DNA of 64,000 nt, taken from assembly GCA_010015745.1 (NCBI GenBank), contig ML978246.1, forward strand, positions 79,325-143,324. Reading direction: 5' to 3'. Each line of letters starts with the position of its first letter. Position 1 is the stretch's first letter. The position numbers and the translations under genes are program-made. Positions 23,438 to 34,595 of this stretch are shown in pieces. Below the pieces are notes generated by a model that did no database searches, was not told the origin of the DNA, and saw only the letters and a list, made by a program, of their open reading frames with translations. This DNA comes from Setomelanomma holmii. Lineage: Eukaryota; Ascomycota; Dothideomycetes; Pleosporales; Phaeosphaeriaceae.

Positions 23438-23935
23438 ATCGAGAACGCTGACCGCACCTTCAATCAGATTGGGTTGCAATGCTCATAACATGTTTGTCTG
23501 AGTGGTCTCGTTGGCCCGTATTGCTTCCCAAAGACCTTAGAACGTCGCCATTGTGGATGTGTCGCACATCTTGAGCCGACATCGCAAAAGCCCGCACCAC
23601 ATCGTTACATCTGGCTGAAGGATTATGGTACCTCGGTGTTAGGCGCATTGGTATGCTATGATGGTGGAGATCCATGCTCCAGCAAGTCATGGAGAGGCGC
23701 GAGCACGCCACTCAAGCACAGAACATCGTCACTGGCAGCCACTCTACTGCTTGCATTTTATCAGTCGCCCTCAACGACCCGGCAGCAAGGTTCCGAAGTT
23801 GATCTTGGCATGTTGTGATGCCCTCGGGCGCAAGCTTATCGGAAATAGCATTACCGACCCGAATCTGGTGTGTAAGTTTTTGTCAAAGACTTGGTGTCGC
23901 AATTCCGAGCATACCAACATAACGGCAACTTCGGT
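23438..23935. other. Divergent promoter region between two monooxygenase genes
   Basis: 498 bp between the ATG of the BVMO-type gene (minus) and that of the luciferase-like gene (plus). ORFs crossing it have no motif. No obvious palindrome seen. Confidence 0.5.
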
Positions 23936-25446
23936 ATGCCTCGACCCGCGAGCATTGAACAGAATGGCTCAGGCAAGAGGCAAAAGACTTTGCATGAGAG
24001 CTCTCGCAAGCAGATCATCCTCAATGGATTCGACATGTTCACACCTAGCCATCTAAGCTTCGGACAATGGCGGAGGCCGGGAGATCGTGCAAAGGACAAA
24101 AGAAGGGATCTCACATATTGGACCGACCTAGCAAATATTCTTGAGCGCGGCGACATCACTGCGCTATTTCTGGCAGATACGTACGGTCAGCACGATACCT
24201 ACAGAGGTAGCGCGGAGCCGACATTGAGGACCGCATGTCAATTTCCCATGGGCGATCCATCAATTCCGGTGACAGCAATGGCTGCAGTCACCAAAAACCT
24301 TTGTTTCGCCATTACAATGAGCACGAGCTATGAGTCTCCATTCGTCGTGGCGAAACGGTTCTCTACGCTGGATCATCTTACCAGGGGCGCTTCGGCTGGA
24401 ACGTCGTCACATCGTTCAAGCAGTCCGGTGCTGATGCTGTTGGCCTTCCGTCAGTTGAGCACGACAAGCGTTATGAGATTGCCGATGACTACTTGCGATG
24501 TTTGTACAAGATCTGGGAAAGCTCTTGGGATGACGACGCGCTGAGAGAGGACGCTAAAAGCGAAGTATATGCGGACTTCAGTCGAGTGCGATGGATTCAG
24601 CACGAGACGGAAAACTTCAAGATCAATGCGCCGCATATTCTTGATCCGTCACCCCAGCGAACGCCATTTTTATTTCAAGCTGGAACATCTCCGTGCGTCG
24701 CATATTCAAAATTGGTCACAACACTCTGACTAACACTCTCTAGTGCGGGCATGGTCTTTGCTGCGACTCACGCGGAAGGTGTCTTCGTATCTGCGCCATC
24801 ACCACATATCCTCGCCCCTCGCGTGGCAAACATCAGGAAACAGGCCGTAGCTCTAGGCCGTGATCCAGAATCGATCAAAATCTTCGCTGTTGTCACTCCT
24901 GTGATTGGCTGAACTGATGAAGAAGCACAGCAAAAGTACCAAGAGGCGTTGAAATATGCCAGCTTCGAAGCCGGCCTGGCATTTTACTCTTCCAACGCCG
25001 GCATCGATCTCAGTCAATATGATCTCGACAAAGTCATTACTCCAGATGACGTCAGTGTGGACGGTCGGGTGCATTCTTTGATGAATTCGCCGAAGTACCA
25101 GGGAGCCGACATACCGTCATGGACGCCTCGCAACATTGGCAAAGCTGTGAGTATCGGTGGCAATGGCCCCGTACCGGTGGGCAGCGCAGCTACTGTTGCC
25201 GACATACTCGAGGAATGGGTCGAGATTGGGGACCTCGATGGGTTCAACGTTGGATATGTGACGACTCCTGGCAGCTTCGAGGACTTAGTCGACCTATTAG
25301 TGCCCGAGTTACGGCGGAGGGGAAGATACCCAACTGTGGCTGGGAAGACGTTGAGAGAGAGGGTCTTTGGTGTCGGTCAAAGCAAGCTGAGAGATGACCA
25401 CTTGGGAAGCACCTATAAGTACGACGTGTATACAGCTGATGGATGA
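23936..25446 (+). pseudogene. FMN-dependent luciferase-like monooxygenase (NtaA/SnaA/DszA type), disrupted
   Basis: Exons 23936..24692 and 24744..25446 (51 bp intron, GTGCGT...TAG). Two-component FMN monooxygenases of this family oxidise nitrilotriacetate, dibenzothiophene sulfone and similar compounds with a separate flavin reductase. Visible: QIILNGFDMFTPSHLSFGQW, YWTDLANILERG, FLADTYG, FSTLDHLTRG, then GRFGWNVVTSFKQS, YEIADDYLRCLY, RTPFLFQAGTSP, AGMVFAATHAEGVFV, DGFNVGYVTTPGSFEDLVDLLVPELRRRG. One base is missing near 24384 (the frame changes between RG and RFGWNV) and TGA at 24910-24912 interrupts VIG*TDEEA. Splicing and both halves are otherwise well kept, so inactivation seems recent. 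Part of a decaying cluster with the BVMO-type gene and two DAL5-type transporters. Confidence 0.82.
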
Positions 25447-25978
25447 TCATCGTGGACCTGGTTGAAGCAGAATCTCTTAGGCGATCGTCGAGTGTTTCGC
25501 ACGTGGATATAGTACAGCCTGCTCTCAGGCTAAATCTCTCATCTCTTGTGTACCGGCAGCTACTTTGTCTGCGGCTACATACAGTAGCAAAGTTTCCGAG
25601 GATAGTCATACCCTTGTGGAGTGTTGAAACTACAATCCTGCTCCTTCCACGTGACGGATCGAGAAAAACTCGAAGTCTAGCTTCCGACAATATTCGTATC
25701 TCTGAGCGTGTGTTCCCGAAGTCGACTCATACGAATGCCGCAATGCGTTCCGATATTCGCAACTTGACTCCCGTGTGTATGTCGCAATACTGCGCTATGA
25801 TTTAATGCTTCTGACGCCTAGCTCAGCGAGTCACGCATCAGCATATGGGTCGGTTCTCGACTCGCGTACCTGTACCATGGTATTGGCCCCTCCTGGGTAT
25901 ATATTTACCATGCCCTCGGGTCCGAAGACATTATTCCTGCACAGTATACCCTTCGATAAGCACTTTGCCTTTCTCGCG
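25447..25978. other. Promoter region of the second DAL5-type transporter
   Basis: 532 bp. A TATA-like TATATATTTA lies at 25898-25907, about 75 bp before the chosen ATG. A minus-strand ORF here is a shadow. Confidence 0.5.
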
Positions 25979-27646
25979 ATGGCTGCAGCACCACCCTTAG
26001 CCATTGAAGAAATGTCGAAAGCGTTGCCCTTGACGAACGTGCAAGAGTCAAGCATTGCTACTTCGAGCACAAATTACACGCCTCGTACCCGCTGGGAGAA
26101 GATACAATATATCATCTGGGATGGTGGTCAGCGGTCTCCAGAAGAACGCAAGCTTGTACAACGATTGGACTTGTACGTATTGAGCTGGGCAACGTTCGGG
26201 TACTTCGTTCGCCTCCTTGATTCTACCAACATTAGTAAGTCAAATCGGCTTCGCTATGTACAATCCTCAACATGCTCACATAACCACACAGCAAATGCCT
26301 ACGTCTCTGGCATGAAGGAAGATCTGAACTTCCACGGCAACCAGTACAACCTCCTCGCCACATTCTTCACTTGTGGCTATCTGGTTGGGCAAATACCATC
26401 GCAATTTCTACTCACTTGGATTCGACCAAGCGTGTACCTTCCCACCGTCGAGCTGTTACGGTCTATTTTGACCTTCTGCTTTGCCGCAGTGCCTAATGTT
26501 AAGACCGTCTTCGCACTTCGCTTCCTTCTTGGCATGCTTGAGTCGCCATTCGCCGTTGGTGTCCTGACGCTTATGGGCAGCTGGTACACGCCACGTGAGC
26601 TCGGCAAGCGCATCGCCATCTTCTATTCCGCGTCATATGCCGCAAGCATGTTCAGTGGATACCTTCAGGCTGCAATCTATCGAGGAATTAACGGTACTGC
26701 CGGGCTTGCTGGGTGGCGCTGGCTGTTCATCTTTTGTGGCATTATTTCGATCTGGGGCCCGCTCTGGGGTTACTATGCGGTCCCAGATAATCCGTACACG
26801 ACTAAGGCCCGATGGATGCCGAAAGATGAGCCGGAAATGCATATTGAGCGCATGAGCAAGATTGACCGGAGAAAGCCCGTGCCTCTGACGTGGAAGAAGC
26901 TGAAAGCCATCGGGACGCATTGGCCACTCTATGTCTTTACCTTTACCTTGATGTGAGTAGTAAGCCATGACGCCTGAAAGATACTTACCAAAGTTAGGTG
27001 CCACCGTGTGGTCACTCAACCGCTCAACTACTTCACCGTCTGGTTGAAGTCGCTCAATCGGTTCACGGTCTATCAGATCAATCTGTTTCCGACGGCGGCG
27101 CAAGCTACAGGCTTGGTCTTCACGCTCTTATACGGCTGGCTCGCCGATGGTCTGAACAAGCGTTGGCAGATTCTTGTCGTTCCGGCGGTGAGTAAACATG
27201 ATCTTGTTGCATCAACGATAACGCTAAAAATATCAATAAAGGTGCTCAATTTCATTGGCATGATATTAGTGGTTTCGTACCCCAATTTTGGCGCTATCTT
27301 CCTCGGCTACCTCCTCAACGCCACATCCTGGGGTTTCTGGCCGGTCTTGTACGCCTGGGCGATTGAGCTCATGCATAAGGACATGGAAGAGAGGGTCATA
27401 GTCATTGGCGTTGCGCAGACTTTTGGGCAAGCATTCATCGCTTGGGTGCCGGTTCTTATTCTCAACGTGGGCAAGTATGCACCACGCTTCCCCATGGGCT
27501 TTGCTGTGATGAGCGGAATCAGTGTGCTGCAATTCTCGTCTATCTTCATCATCCGTTGGTTCGTGAAGCGCGAGGCAGAAAGAGAGGGAGCTCAAGGCTC
27601 TTCTGAGACCGATACTGAGGGCTATCAAAAGGATCCTATTGCATAA
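25979..27646 (+). CDS. MFS transporter, DAL5/pantothenate-allantoate type (intact)
   Basis: Exons 25979..26234, 26292..26952, 26998..27187, 27242..27646; 503 aa; introns 57, 45 and 54 bp. The start MAAAPPLAIEEM lies about 75 bp after a TATA-like box; an in-frame ATG at 25910 is possible but would nearly overlap the TATA. Family marks: SWATFGYFVRLLDSTNI, NAYVSGMKEDLNF, GQIPSQF, GSWYTPRELGKRIAIF, GLAGWRWLFIFCG, GLVFTLLYGWLADGLNKRW. Twelve helices can be followed. It should import a small organic acid, amide or vitamin-like anion with protons. It is the only gene of the neighbourhood (MFS, BVMO, FMN monooxygenase, MFS) with no stop or frameshift, so it may keep a use of its own. Confidence 0.88.
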
Positions 27647-27908
27647 GGTAGGACGGCAAGGACGTCAGATCCGTCGTGGAGAACCAAGTAATCATAGACC
27701 CGAGTTCCGAACTGGCCTTACCCTACGTTCATTACCTTCTCGAGTCGCAAGAATGATTGAATGAGATGGTACTCGCTCGCGACTCAGGTCAAGCTTCCTA
27801 CTGTGAAAAATGAATTGGGGCGTAACATGTGACAGAAACCTCGCCTTCTGCGTAGCATTAAACACAATGTAAAATATAGCCTGGTTGTGGCAAAGAACGT
27901 GGGCCCCT

Positions 27909-28673
27909 TCAATGCACCGTCTGCGGTTCCTCCGCACGATCTTTGAAGTCGTCAAGCAGTAAACCGCTTACACTCTCCACGATACCCTCGACAGCGGGAC
28001 ATACTGAACCCTGAAATGTACAGCCATGTCGGTGGCTGTACCCTGTCTTATCAGGCTCCGTCCAGCTCGGTGACCTCATCCTTTCCACATCTTTGCAGAG
28101 ACTTGACAGACTCCAACCTGCGAAGGGGGGATTCGGGCGTGGCTTTACAAAATTGAGGCATTTCAGTTCCTTCGTCAGTGCGCCCACCAACATGGAATTG
28201 CATGTGAAGGACAGGTGATCTGCCCTCGGGCACTTGTAGTCGTCTGCACTCCACTTCTCCATCCACAGGTAGCAGACTGAGATGACTTCCTCGATCGCCT
28301 TCAGTCGAGTTGTGTGAATCACATCTACTCGTGATAAGCCTTGAGAAACACAAGGCGGAGTGCCGGGCCCTACGGCTAAGACCGTGTTGCAAGACAGGTC
28401 ATCGCCTCGTCCCCAGTGTCTGCGTTTCGGTCTCCTTTCAAGCGTTCTTTCAACTGCTTCGAACTTTCTTTTCAACCCGTCAGGGACGCTATTGCCATCG
28501 TATATCTCACTTTGCCCATCAATGACCGATTTGTCGACGCCCTCACTATTGTCTTCGTGCACCTCCCAGACTGCGAATGGTGCGCCTGTATCGTTAAGCG
28601 TTAAGAGTGTGTCTCCTGTGGGGTCAATGACAATGATGTCATTTGGGATGGAGCTCATTTGGCCTCGAGACAT
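27909..28673 (-). CDS. BTB/POZ-like family protein, atypical or truncated
   Basis: Single exon; from the ATG at 28673 it gives 254 aa (28658 is an alternative start). N-terminal IVIDPTGDTLLTLND followed by APFAVWEV resembles the first strands of fungal BTB/POZ proteins (IDPDGDVLLVL type). The C-terminal half has LKAIEEVISVCYLWMEKW, MLVGALTKEL, PPFAGWSLSSLC, MRSPSW and HGCTFQG, the pattern shared with the fragment at 101-580. The usual core between these parts (RFRVSS...ASPVF) is not visible; the middle is a charged linker (KRKFEAVERTLERRPKRR). It may be a remodelled copy or a pseudogene kept open. BTB proteins are adaptors, for example to cullin-3 ligases; no function can be assigned here. 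Confidence 0.5.
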   Translation of the reverse strand: MSRGQMSSIPNDIIVIDPTGDTLLTLNDTGAPFAVWEVHEDNSEGVDKSVIDGQSEIYDGNSVPDGLKRKFEAVERTLERRPKRRHWGRGDDLSCNTVLAVGPGTPPCVSQGLSRVDVIHTTRLKAIEEVISVCYLWMEKWSADDYKCPRADHLSFTCNSMLVGALTKELKCLNFVKPRPNPPFAGWSLSSLCKDVERMRSPSWTEPDKTGYSHRHGCTFQGSVCPAVEGIVESVSGLLLDDFKDRAEEPQTVH

Positions 28674-28980
28674 GTAGAGAGAACTATTCGCTCGACAAAG
28701 GAGAAACACTGAAGGTCGCGTCGCGGAAAGTAGACGCGTCGTGCTAGGACGACTAGATCGGACGATGGCTCGTGCATACTGATTGATCAACGGAAAGTCC
28801 TGACACAAAACAATTTTAAAGTGAAGGTTTTCGAGACCTTGATCTTTCAATCAAATCGTCTATATTGTCGTGCGAGTCGGATGTACGAAGCATGGTGCGT
28901 TGTGGCCCTCTGCTCTCTTCGTCGAATTCCATAGGTCTGGGCTGTGGCTAGAGATCTTAGACCACTTTGGGCCTGGCGCC

Positions 28981-29240
28981 GTCGGATTTCAACCGCTGGG
29001 TGTTGACTTTCGACGGGTGACTCAGCGGTGGCTAGTGCCCCACGTTTTCAGTAAGGCGCGGTGGCTAGTGCCCGTCGAATTTCAACGCCCAGGTGTTCAA
29101 TTTCAACGGCACCAGCCACAGTACGGACCCGTCGAAATCCGATCGGGACAGTCGAAACCCAAACGGGAACATCGCAATCCAAACGGGATGTCGAATTGCG
29201 ACGGCACTAGCCACAATAGGGACTCGTCGAAATCCAGCAG
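28981..29240. repeat. Nested non-coding repeat: inverted 12-mers and a 20-21 bp tandem repeat
   Basis: The 12-mer GTGGCTAGTGCC occurs forward at 29028-29039 and 29061-29072, and inverted at 29203-29214 (perfect) and 29108-29119 (one mismatch). Hence 29061-29119 and 29061-29214 can fold as nested hairpins. Between them are about three tandem units of 20-21 bp beginning GTCGAAAYCC and containing CGGGA (29131-29190). Around them CGTCGRATTTCAAC-type strings repeat directly (28980, 29072) and inverted (29130, 29225). No ORF explains this. It looks like a small palindromic element or MITE remnant between the BTB-like gene and an F-box-like pseudogene. Confidence 0.65.
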
Positions 29241-29450
29241 CTCTACGTGGCAACTCCAACACAGCAGCACTTCTTCAAGACACACCATGGACGGCTGCAC
29301 TCTGCAATCGCGCGAGTCTAAAAAGCTCACTTGGGTTCAGAACGTGTAAGGAAAGCTGCAGTATGCGCCAATGGGGCGTGGGTGTGCGACGTCACATCTT
29401 AAAAAGCAACAACTCGCCCCGACCATTTTGACGTCCCGTTCGACACATGA

Positions 29451-30751
29451 TCGGATATACCATACAAGCTGGCGTATAACACGAGCGGCATAGAGCTCAA
29501 AGTCGGCAGTGGACTTGCTAGCACGTCGAGGGGCGCATTCTTCTTTCACCTACCAAGAGAGCTTCGCGACATTGTGTACGACCACCTCTGGTCTGGCATT
29601 CTCATAGCGTTTCGCTACAAGCAGCTTGTCGTCTTCGCTCGATACAAGGCAGCAGTGAGATACGAAGTTCTTAATGGCCTCCCAGCATGGCTACTGTACT
29701 TACCCACCGCGACTTCCTCACTGAAGGCATGCAGCGGTTTCACTACCAGGCACACTTCGCCGATGGCGAGCACAACACACTTCCTCTCTATGAGTACAAG
29801 AAGCCAAGACAGACACACGTAATTGTGTACCAGAAGAGTTCGAGACCAAACAGTGTAGCTTTGATCATCGAAGACTCGTCTTCGCAACTGCTCAATCTCC
29901 GATACGCACGGAAGCTGAAGGTCGACTATCTCTGCGCTGCCGTTGAGGTAGCCTACGACTCTCGCTAAAGATGCCGGATGCCCTTCAAGGAAGTCCGCGA
30001 TTTCACATTCAGCAGATGTTGCATGCCTCACGTGGAAGTCTCAATCATACCGAAAGGCGGTCATGGTGTCTGTTCCCAGCCAAACAACAGGCCACCGGAG
30101 GCTCCCTTCGAACATATTGAGGTGCTGACCAGCCTGCTCAAAGACAAAGATATTGCATTGCAAGAGTCGGAGCTGATCATGCGCCCTGGGTACCTTCAAA
30201 TGAAGCACAGTACCCAGTTTCGGTCGGGGCGATGTATCACAGCACTGCCAAGGACCATCGTATCGACTGACATACGTTACGACTTGACATTCCTCGACCT
30301 CATTCCAAGAAATTTGCGGCGACTAACGATCAGTGTCGTTGACGATCATTTCACTACGAAAACACAAGACCGTACGATGTGGTACGTTGATGCTATGAAA
30401 GAGCTAAGAACGCGACTTCAAAGTGCTCTCCCGAATCTGCTTGATTGTCCTGGAGACAGTATAGATGAACAATACTGGGTACGAAGCTGTGCATTTGTCA
30501 CCCAAGGGGAAAGTGTCGAGGTTTTGAACGATGACGATGACGAACCAGATTCTGACACAGAGCGGCGCAGGGCCGCGATGCAGAGACTGGACAGCGACGG
30601 GTATCTGTGTGCTTGGTGGGAAGTCACCTCATTCCCTGACACTGTCAGTTGCTCGAAAGAACGAGACCGGTACTCGGAACTGGATGATGAGCTCAAGTCG
30701 TCTTCGAGGCCCCAGCGTCCATGGTCGGACTGCACAATGGTCACTTCGTGA
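29451..30751 (+). pseudogene. F-box-like protein gene, frameshifted
   Basis: In frame 0 from 29451 the sequence shows GAFFFHLPRELRDIVYDHLW, close to the F-box-like start of many uncharacterised fungal proteins (LPxELRxxIYxxL). It continues to LNGLPAWLL near 29695, then similarity moves to frame 2 (THRDFLTEGMQRFHYQAHF), an indel near 29693. Frame 2 has TAA at 29966-29968 and then stays open to 30751 with DLIPRNLRRLTISVVDDHF and an acidic stretch DDDDEPDSDTERRR. No clear ATG starts the first part; TGA at 29448 precedes it. Function of the ancestral protein unknown, perhaps a substrate adaptor. An intron cannot explain both breaks easily, so I call it a pseudogene. Confidence 0.6.
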
Positions 30752-31160
30752 CACACCTGACGGTACATCTTGCGTCAGACACAACAATGTCTCGTCAGAA
30801 TTTGTTCCAGATGAGTACGAACGGTGAGATTGATCATATATAATGTCAGATAAGTATATGTCCCGAAAGCAGGCAGCACGACATTCACTGCGCGCACTAT
30901 ATACACCCCTTACTATGTATCTTGTCAAAACACAATGTACATCATGCAGTCCCTGACGGGAGTATATATCCAAACTTCACACCTGATGTTTAGTCTTCAT
31001 CGAGACACAATCTCTATCCACGAACACCTCTTGCGCCGCTCTACACGCACTCCAGTTCTTGGTCTTCTATTCGAGCCGGTCTCGATACCCCAATCACTCC
31101 GGCTTTTGACCCTAGGCAGAACTGCAAGCCGGTTTTGCACTTCACTCCTTGGTTCTCAAA
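30752..31160. other. Intergenic, nothing firm
   Basis: 409 bp. An ORF from 30935 overlaps the next gene in another frame and has no motif. Confidence 0.4.
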
Positions 31161-31928
31161 ATGCTCAGCCTAGAGACTCTATCCCCGACTCGCTCTTCGT
31201 TCAGCATATCGACAGTTTCGACTATCCACCCTACTCCACCTTCGACAAGGATCTCCACACTCCCCAGCACCGAGCCCGCCTTGTCTCAAAATTCGCCATC
31301 GCTAACTCCATTGCACATACTTGAGCAAACTTCACTTGCCTCATGTGATATCTGCAATTATCTCTTAGCCCATCTCCTGGTGTTCAACGGCCACCCTGAC
31401 ACTGATTTGGCGGATACTATCCTTGAACACGCCTTCAATCATGACTTGAGCGTCACGATCAGTAATCATGTTTGGAACTATGCTATGGAGTACCAGAAGC
31501 AGACTCAGCAATCATGGGCTAAGCAACCTTCGCCGCAGTGAGATGTGGACATGGGTGAAGAGAACGAGGCAGTGAATGAGAGCATCAACGATGCTAAGCG
31601 AGAAGCTGTCGAGTCCGCAGTCGACGACGTTACCTACGACATGGACGACATGGACATCGACGGAAATGCGGAAGGCAATGCCCAGGACGAAGATGACGAT
31701 GACATGCGCACTATGGCCAGTGGCGAAGATGATGATCCTGACGATGGCGAAGATCATGAGCTTGAGTATGCCGATGTCGAGAACTATTGGTCTCGCAACG
31801 ACGATGCTGACCAGACTCGACAGCCTCATCTATCCCCCCAACGACCATGCCAAACAGTGTTCGAAAACCTGCGATCCGTGGATCAGATGCGAATGTTGCG
31901 CGAATGTTTCAAGACACCGGAGCAATGA
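31161..31928 (+). pseudogene. Acidic low-complexity protein split by an in-frame TGA
   Basis: One reading frame runs from the ATG at 31161 to 31928, broken only by TGA at 31539-31541. The first part (126 aa) is Ser/Thr/Pro-rich, then has SLASCDICNYLLAHLLVFNGHPDTDLADTILEHAF cut here as CDICNYLLAHLL and ADTILEHAFNHDL. The second part is strongly acidic (DDMDIDG, QDEDDDDM, EDDDPDDGEDHELEY). Both sides look coding in the same frame, so either the TGA is an inactivating change, or two small ORFs exist (31161-31541 and 31551-31928). I do not recognise the family. TGA is followed by GAT, not by CTA, so the known fungal readthrough context is absent. Confidence 0.45.
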
Positions 31929-32206
31929 GAATTCGAACGACGCGCGCGGATCGTCAAATGGGTCCGCGGAGTGCAAAGCGCTGCGGATGATATGGTTTGG
32001 GCAGAAAAGAATGCCCGCAATGTTATTCATTGACCTGGTTCGGTACAGTAGGCGCTGGAGATCGTGAGCTGACTGCCGACAGAACTTGTCTTTGAACATA
32101 GAACTACGATGTAATATGTGATTGACATTATGCTCCTCTTAAGATGTGCACCAAGATGTGAAATGCCCCTAATCTTGTCAGTTCGCATCCTCCACATGAT
32201 ATACAT

Positions 32207-34471
32207 CTACACGAAATCAAAAACATCCCCCTTATCCCCAATCATCTTCCCCACCCTCTTCGTCCCCACAATTCTATCCAGCTCCATTCTTTCCCACTTG
32301 CTAAAGCACACCCTAACGTTTGCTTCCGCCCTACTAATCTCAGCGCGCTCGATACTCTTGCCAATGAAGCCCAGGACTTCTTCGTAGAAAATTGGATTCT
32401 CCGGCACGCCGTAAAAGACCACTCTTTTCACACCCCGGATGTTGTACCTGTGGAAGTGGTGTGCGCGGCCCGTGTAAAGCAGCAGCGAGTGCTTGCCATT
32501 CATGAAGTGCGAGCGTGCTTTTCGCACGTCGGTCTGATCCGTGTATTCGCTTATCGAGGCGTAGGAGATCTCGGTGTCGACGAGGGAGTTGCGCACGCGT
32601 ACGAAATCGAGGTATGAGGGGATGAAGACCAACACGCCAGCTCCGCCTTCGAGGGGCTTTGGCAAGCGCATGATGGACGGCATGACGGTCGAGCTAAAGT
32701 ACTTGAAACGGGCGTTTGGATCTGTGAGATGTGATGGCGAGTCGAAGCGCAGGAAGCTTTGCTTGATCCCGTAGGATAATGATTCAATGAGGCCTGAAGT
32801 GAAGGTGGCTGTGTACTTGAGTCGTCCAGCAACGTTGCACATATGCTTGTTGTACAGTGTATTGATCTTGGGTGTGAGGAAGGCGGAGAGGACAATTGTC
32901 TGACGGATGTACTTGGCGTGGTCGTCCAGATACCATGATCGAACACGGGAGAAGTCGCAGCCGTGCGCATCCTTTGGTTGTAAGTTGAGATGCTCAAAAA
33001 CAAACTCGGCATGCTCCCAATTTTGCATTAGCGTTGCATCGGCTTGCTCCATGATGACCATCTCGATGGACGATAAGAAGTCGTAGTCTCGTTTCTTCGG
33101 GTCGCCAGACTCGATGGCTCGTCGCAAACCCAGTGTTGATGCGAAGATGATGTCGGAGTTGTAGAAGGTTGAGTATAGCTTCAGCGTCTTGCGCGTCAAC
33201 TTGACGCCTACACGGAACTCATTTTCGTCGTTGCCCTCGAAGAGTTCTCTGAAATCTGCTGGCTTGTCATCCGAAAATTTCTTCTCGTCCAGTGAGAAGC
33301 TATCGAGAAATCGTTTCTTATTCTCTTGTTGCTCGAAGCTCGCCAGCTTGGTGATGGACTCCAGTACTCGAACACACGCCTGTTTCGTTTCGAGTAAAAA
33401 GAGCACTTTCGGTCGTGTGAAGCCTTGGTCCCGATATTCCACATCTGCATCCTCGTTCGCCGCCGCCAGCTTTGCGTTGTTCTTTAGCACTTTATCCCGT
33501 CCAGTTAGAACGTGATTCAGCGCGTGCAGGCAAGTAATATCGCGAAGTCGTCCTGCGTTCTGGACTGTTCTGGCGCCAAAGAGGACGTCCTGGTATGCGA
33601 AAATGGAAGGTGCGATAGCTCGCTCAGCGCCCTCCTTGAAAGTGCCAACTATCTTATGGGCATTATCGGCCAGTCGTGCCTTCAATTGGACGTCGCGAGT
33701 GCTCCTTACTCGTGGTCGTTCCAGGGCTATATTTTCTGCACTGGGTGTTTGCAGCACACCTCTTCCTCCTCCATACTCAACCTTCTTCGCTGACCATTGA
33801 TTCTTCGATATTCGTTCCACTCGTATCGCTAACTCGCTTTCATCTTGTGCCGCGAAATGTTTTTCGTACAAGGCTTCTTTGGACAAGTCATCGTCGGCGC
33901 CCTCTGGCTCGTTCACTTCTGCGGACTCTTGTACCTCAGCAACGGCATTCCGTGGAGACAGACCTTGACGCTCTGGTTGCAGTACAGCCTCTTCTTCGAA
34001 ATCCCCAAGCTCATGCAGTTCTACCATCACATGGGGGACTTCCCGGACAACCAAGCTCTCTTGCTCTATCTTGCGCCGCTTCCGACGTGGTTGCTCTGCC
34101 ACATTATACTCGAGCGGCGACCCATTGGAGAGTATTGGGGCGTGTTGCGACAGCGATTTCATCAGTACGGCATATGCATTTGAGGTGGGTTGTGCGTCTT
34201 CTTCGTCGTCTTCCTCAGAGGCAGATGCGTCGGATTCATCAGACTGACTTTCTTCAGGTTTGGGCGATTGTCGCGTCGCGGAAGCGCTGCATGGCGTCAG
34301 CATGTCAACTCCAACTGTCGCAAAGCACATCCGTACTCACGCGTCGTCCACCTCGTCTCTCGTTCTCGCCGCCGCAAACCCGCCTCGCTTTCGGCCTCTG
34401 GATCCACCTCTTCCTCTTGGTGCTCCCCTGCCCCGACCACGAAACCCGCCTCTTCCTCTCATTGGTGCCAT
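32207..34471 (-). CDS. UTP25: UTP25, U3 snoRNP-associated rRNA processing factor (DEF/digestive-organ-expansion-factor family)
   Basis: Exons complement(32207..34286, 34341..34471) with a 54 bp intron (GTGAGT...CAG); 736 aa, close to the family's usual length. Works in the nucleolus in the SSU processome for pre-18S rRNA. Exon 1 codes an RGG-type basic N terminus (MAPMRGRGGFRGRGRG). Then an acidic Ser/Glu region, and the conserved DEAD-helicase-like but degenerate body: RPKVLFLLETKQACVRVLE, FRVGVKLTRKTLKLYSTFYNSDII, SSIEMVIMEQADATLMQNWEH, IRQTIVLSAFLTPKINTL, GVLVFIPSYLDFVRVRN, LLLYTGRAHHFHRYNIRGVK, and the end FYGVPENPIFYEEVL. It is divergent from eIF3f with only 254 bp between the ATGs. Confidence 0.93.
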
Positions 34472-34571
34472 TCTTGTCCTTTCTTTTTTGCGATCACTTT
34501 GATATATTCCCAGCTATGTTGTCGAAGTTCAGACTTCACAAGTTGTTCGAGGCTAATGCACATGAAAGTCC

Positions 34572-34595
34572 CCACCAGAAAATAAAATCTGGTGG
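34572..34595. promoter_or_regulatory. Perfect hairpin/inverted repeat in the UTP25-eIF3f divergent promoter
   Basis: CCACCAGA (34572-34579) and TCTGGTGG (34588-34595) are perfect reverse complements around an 8 bp A/T-only spacer. It lies about 100 bp from the UTP25 ATG and 130 bp from the eIF3f ATG, in the middle of the 254 bp they share. It could be a dimeric factor site controlling both translation-related genes. Function is inference. Confidence 0.5.

Noticed and set aside
31576..32067. 163-codon ORF overlapping the acidic ORF
   Set aside because: It is the +1 shadow of the Asp-rich coding tract (GAC/ATG repeats read as T/M/W).
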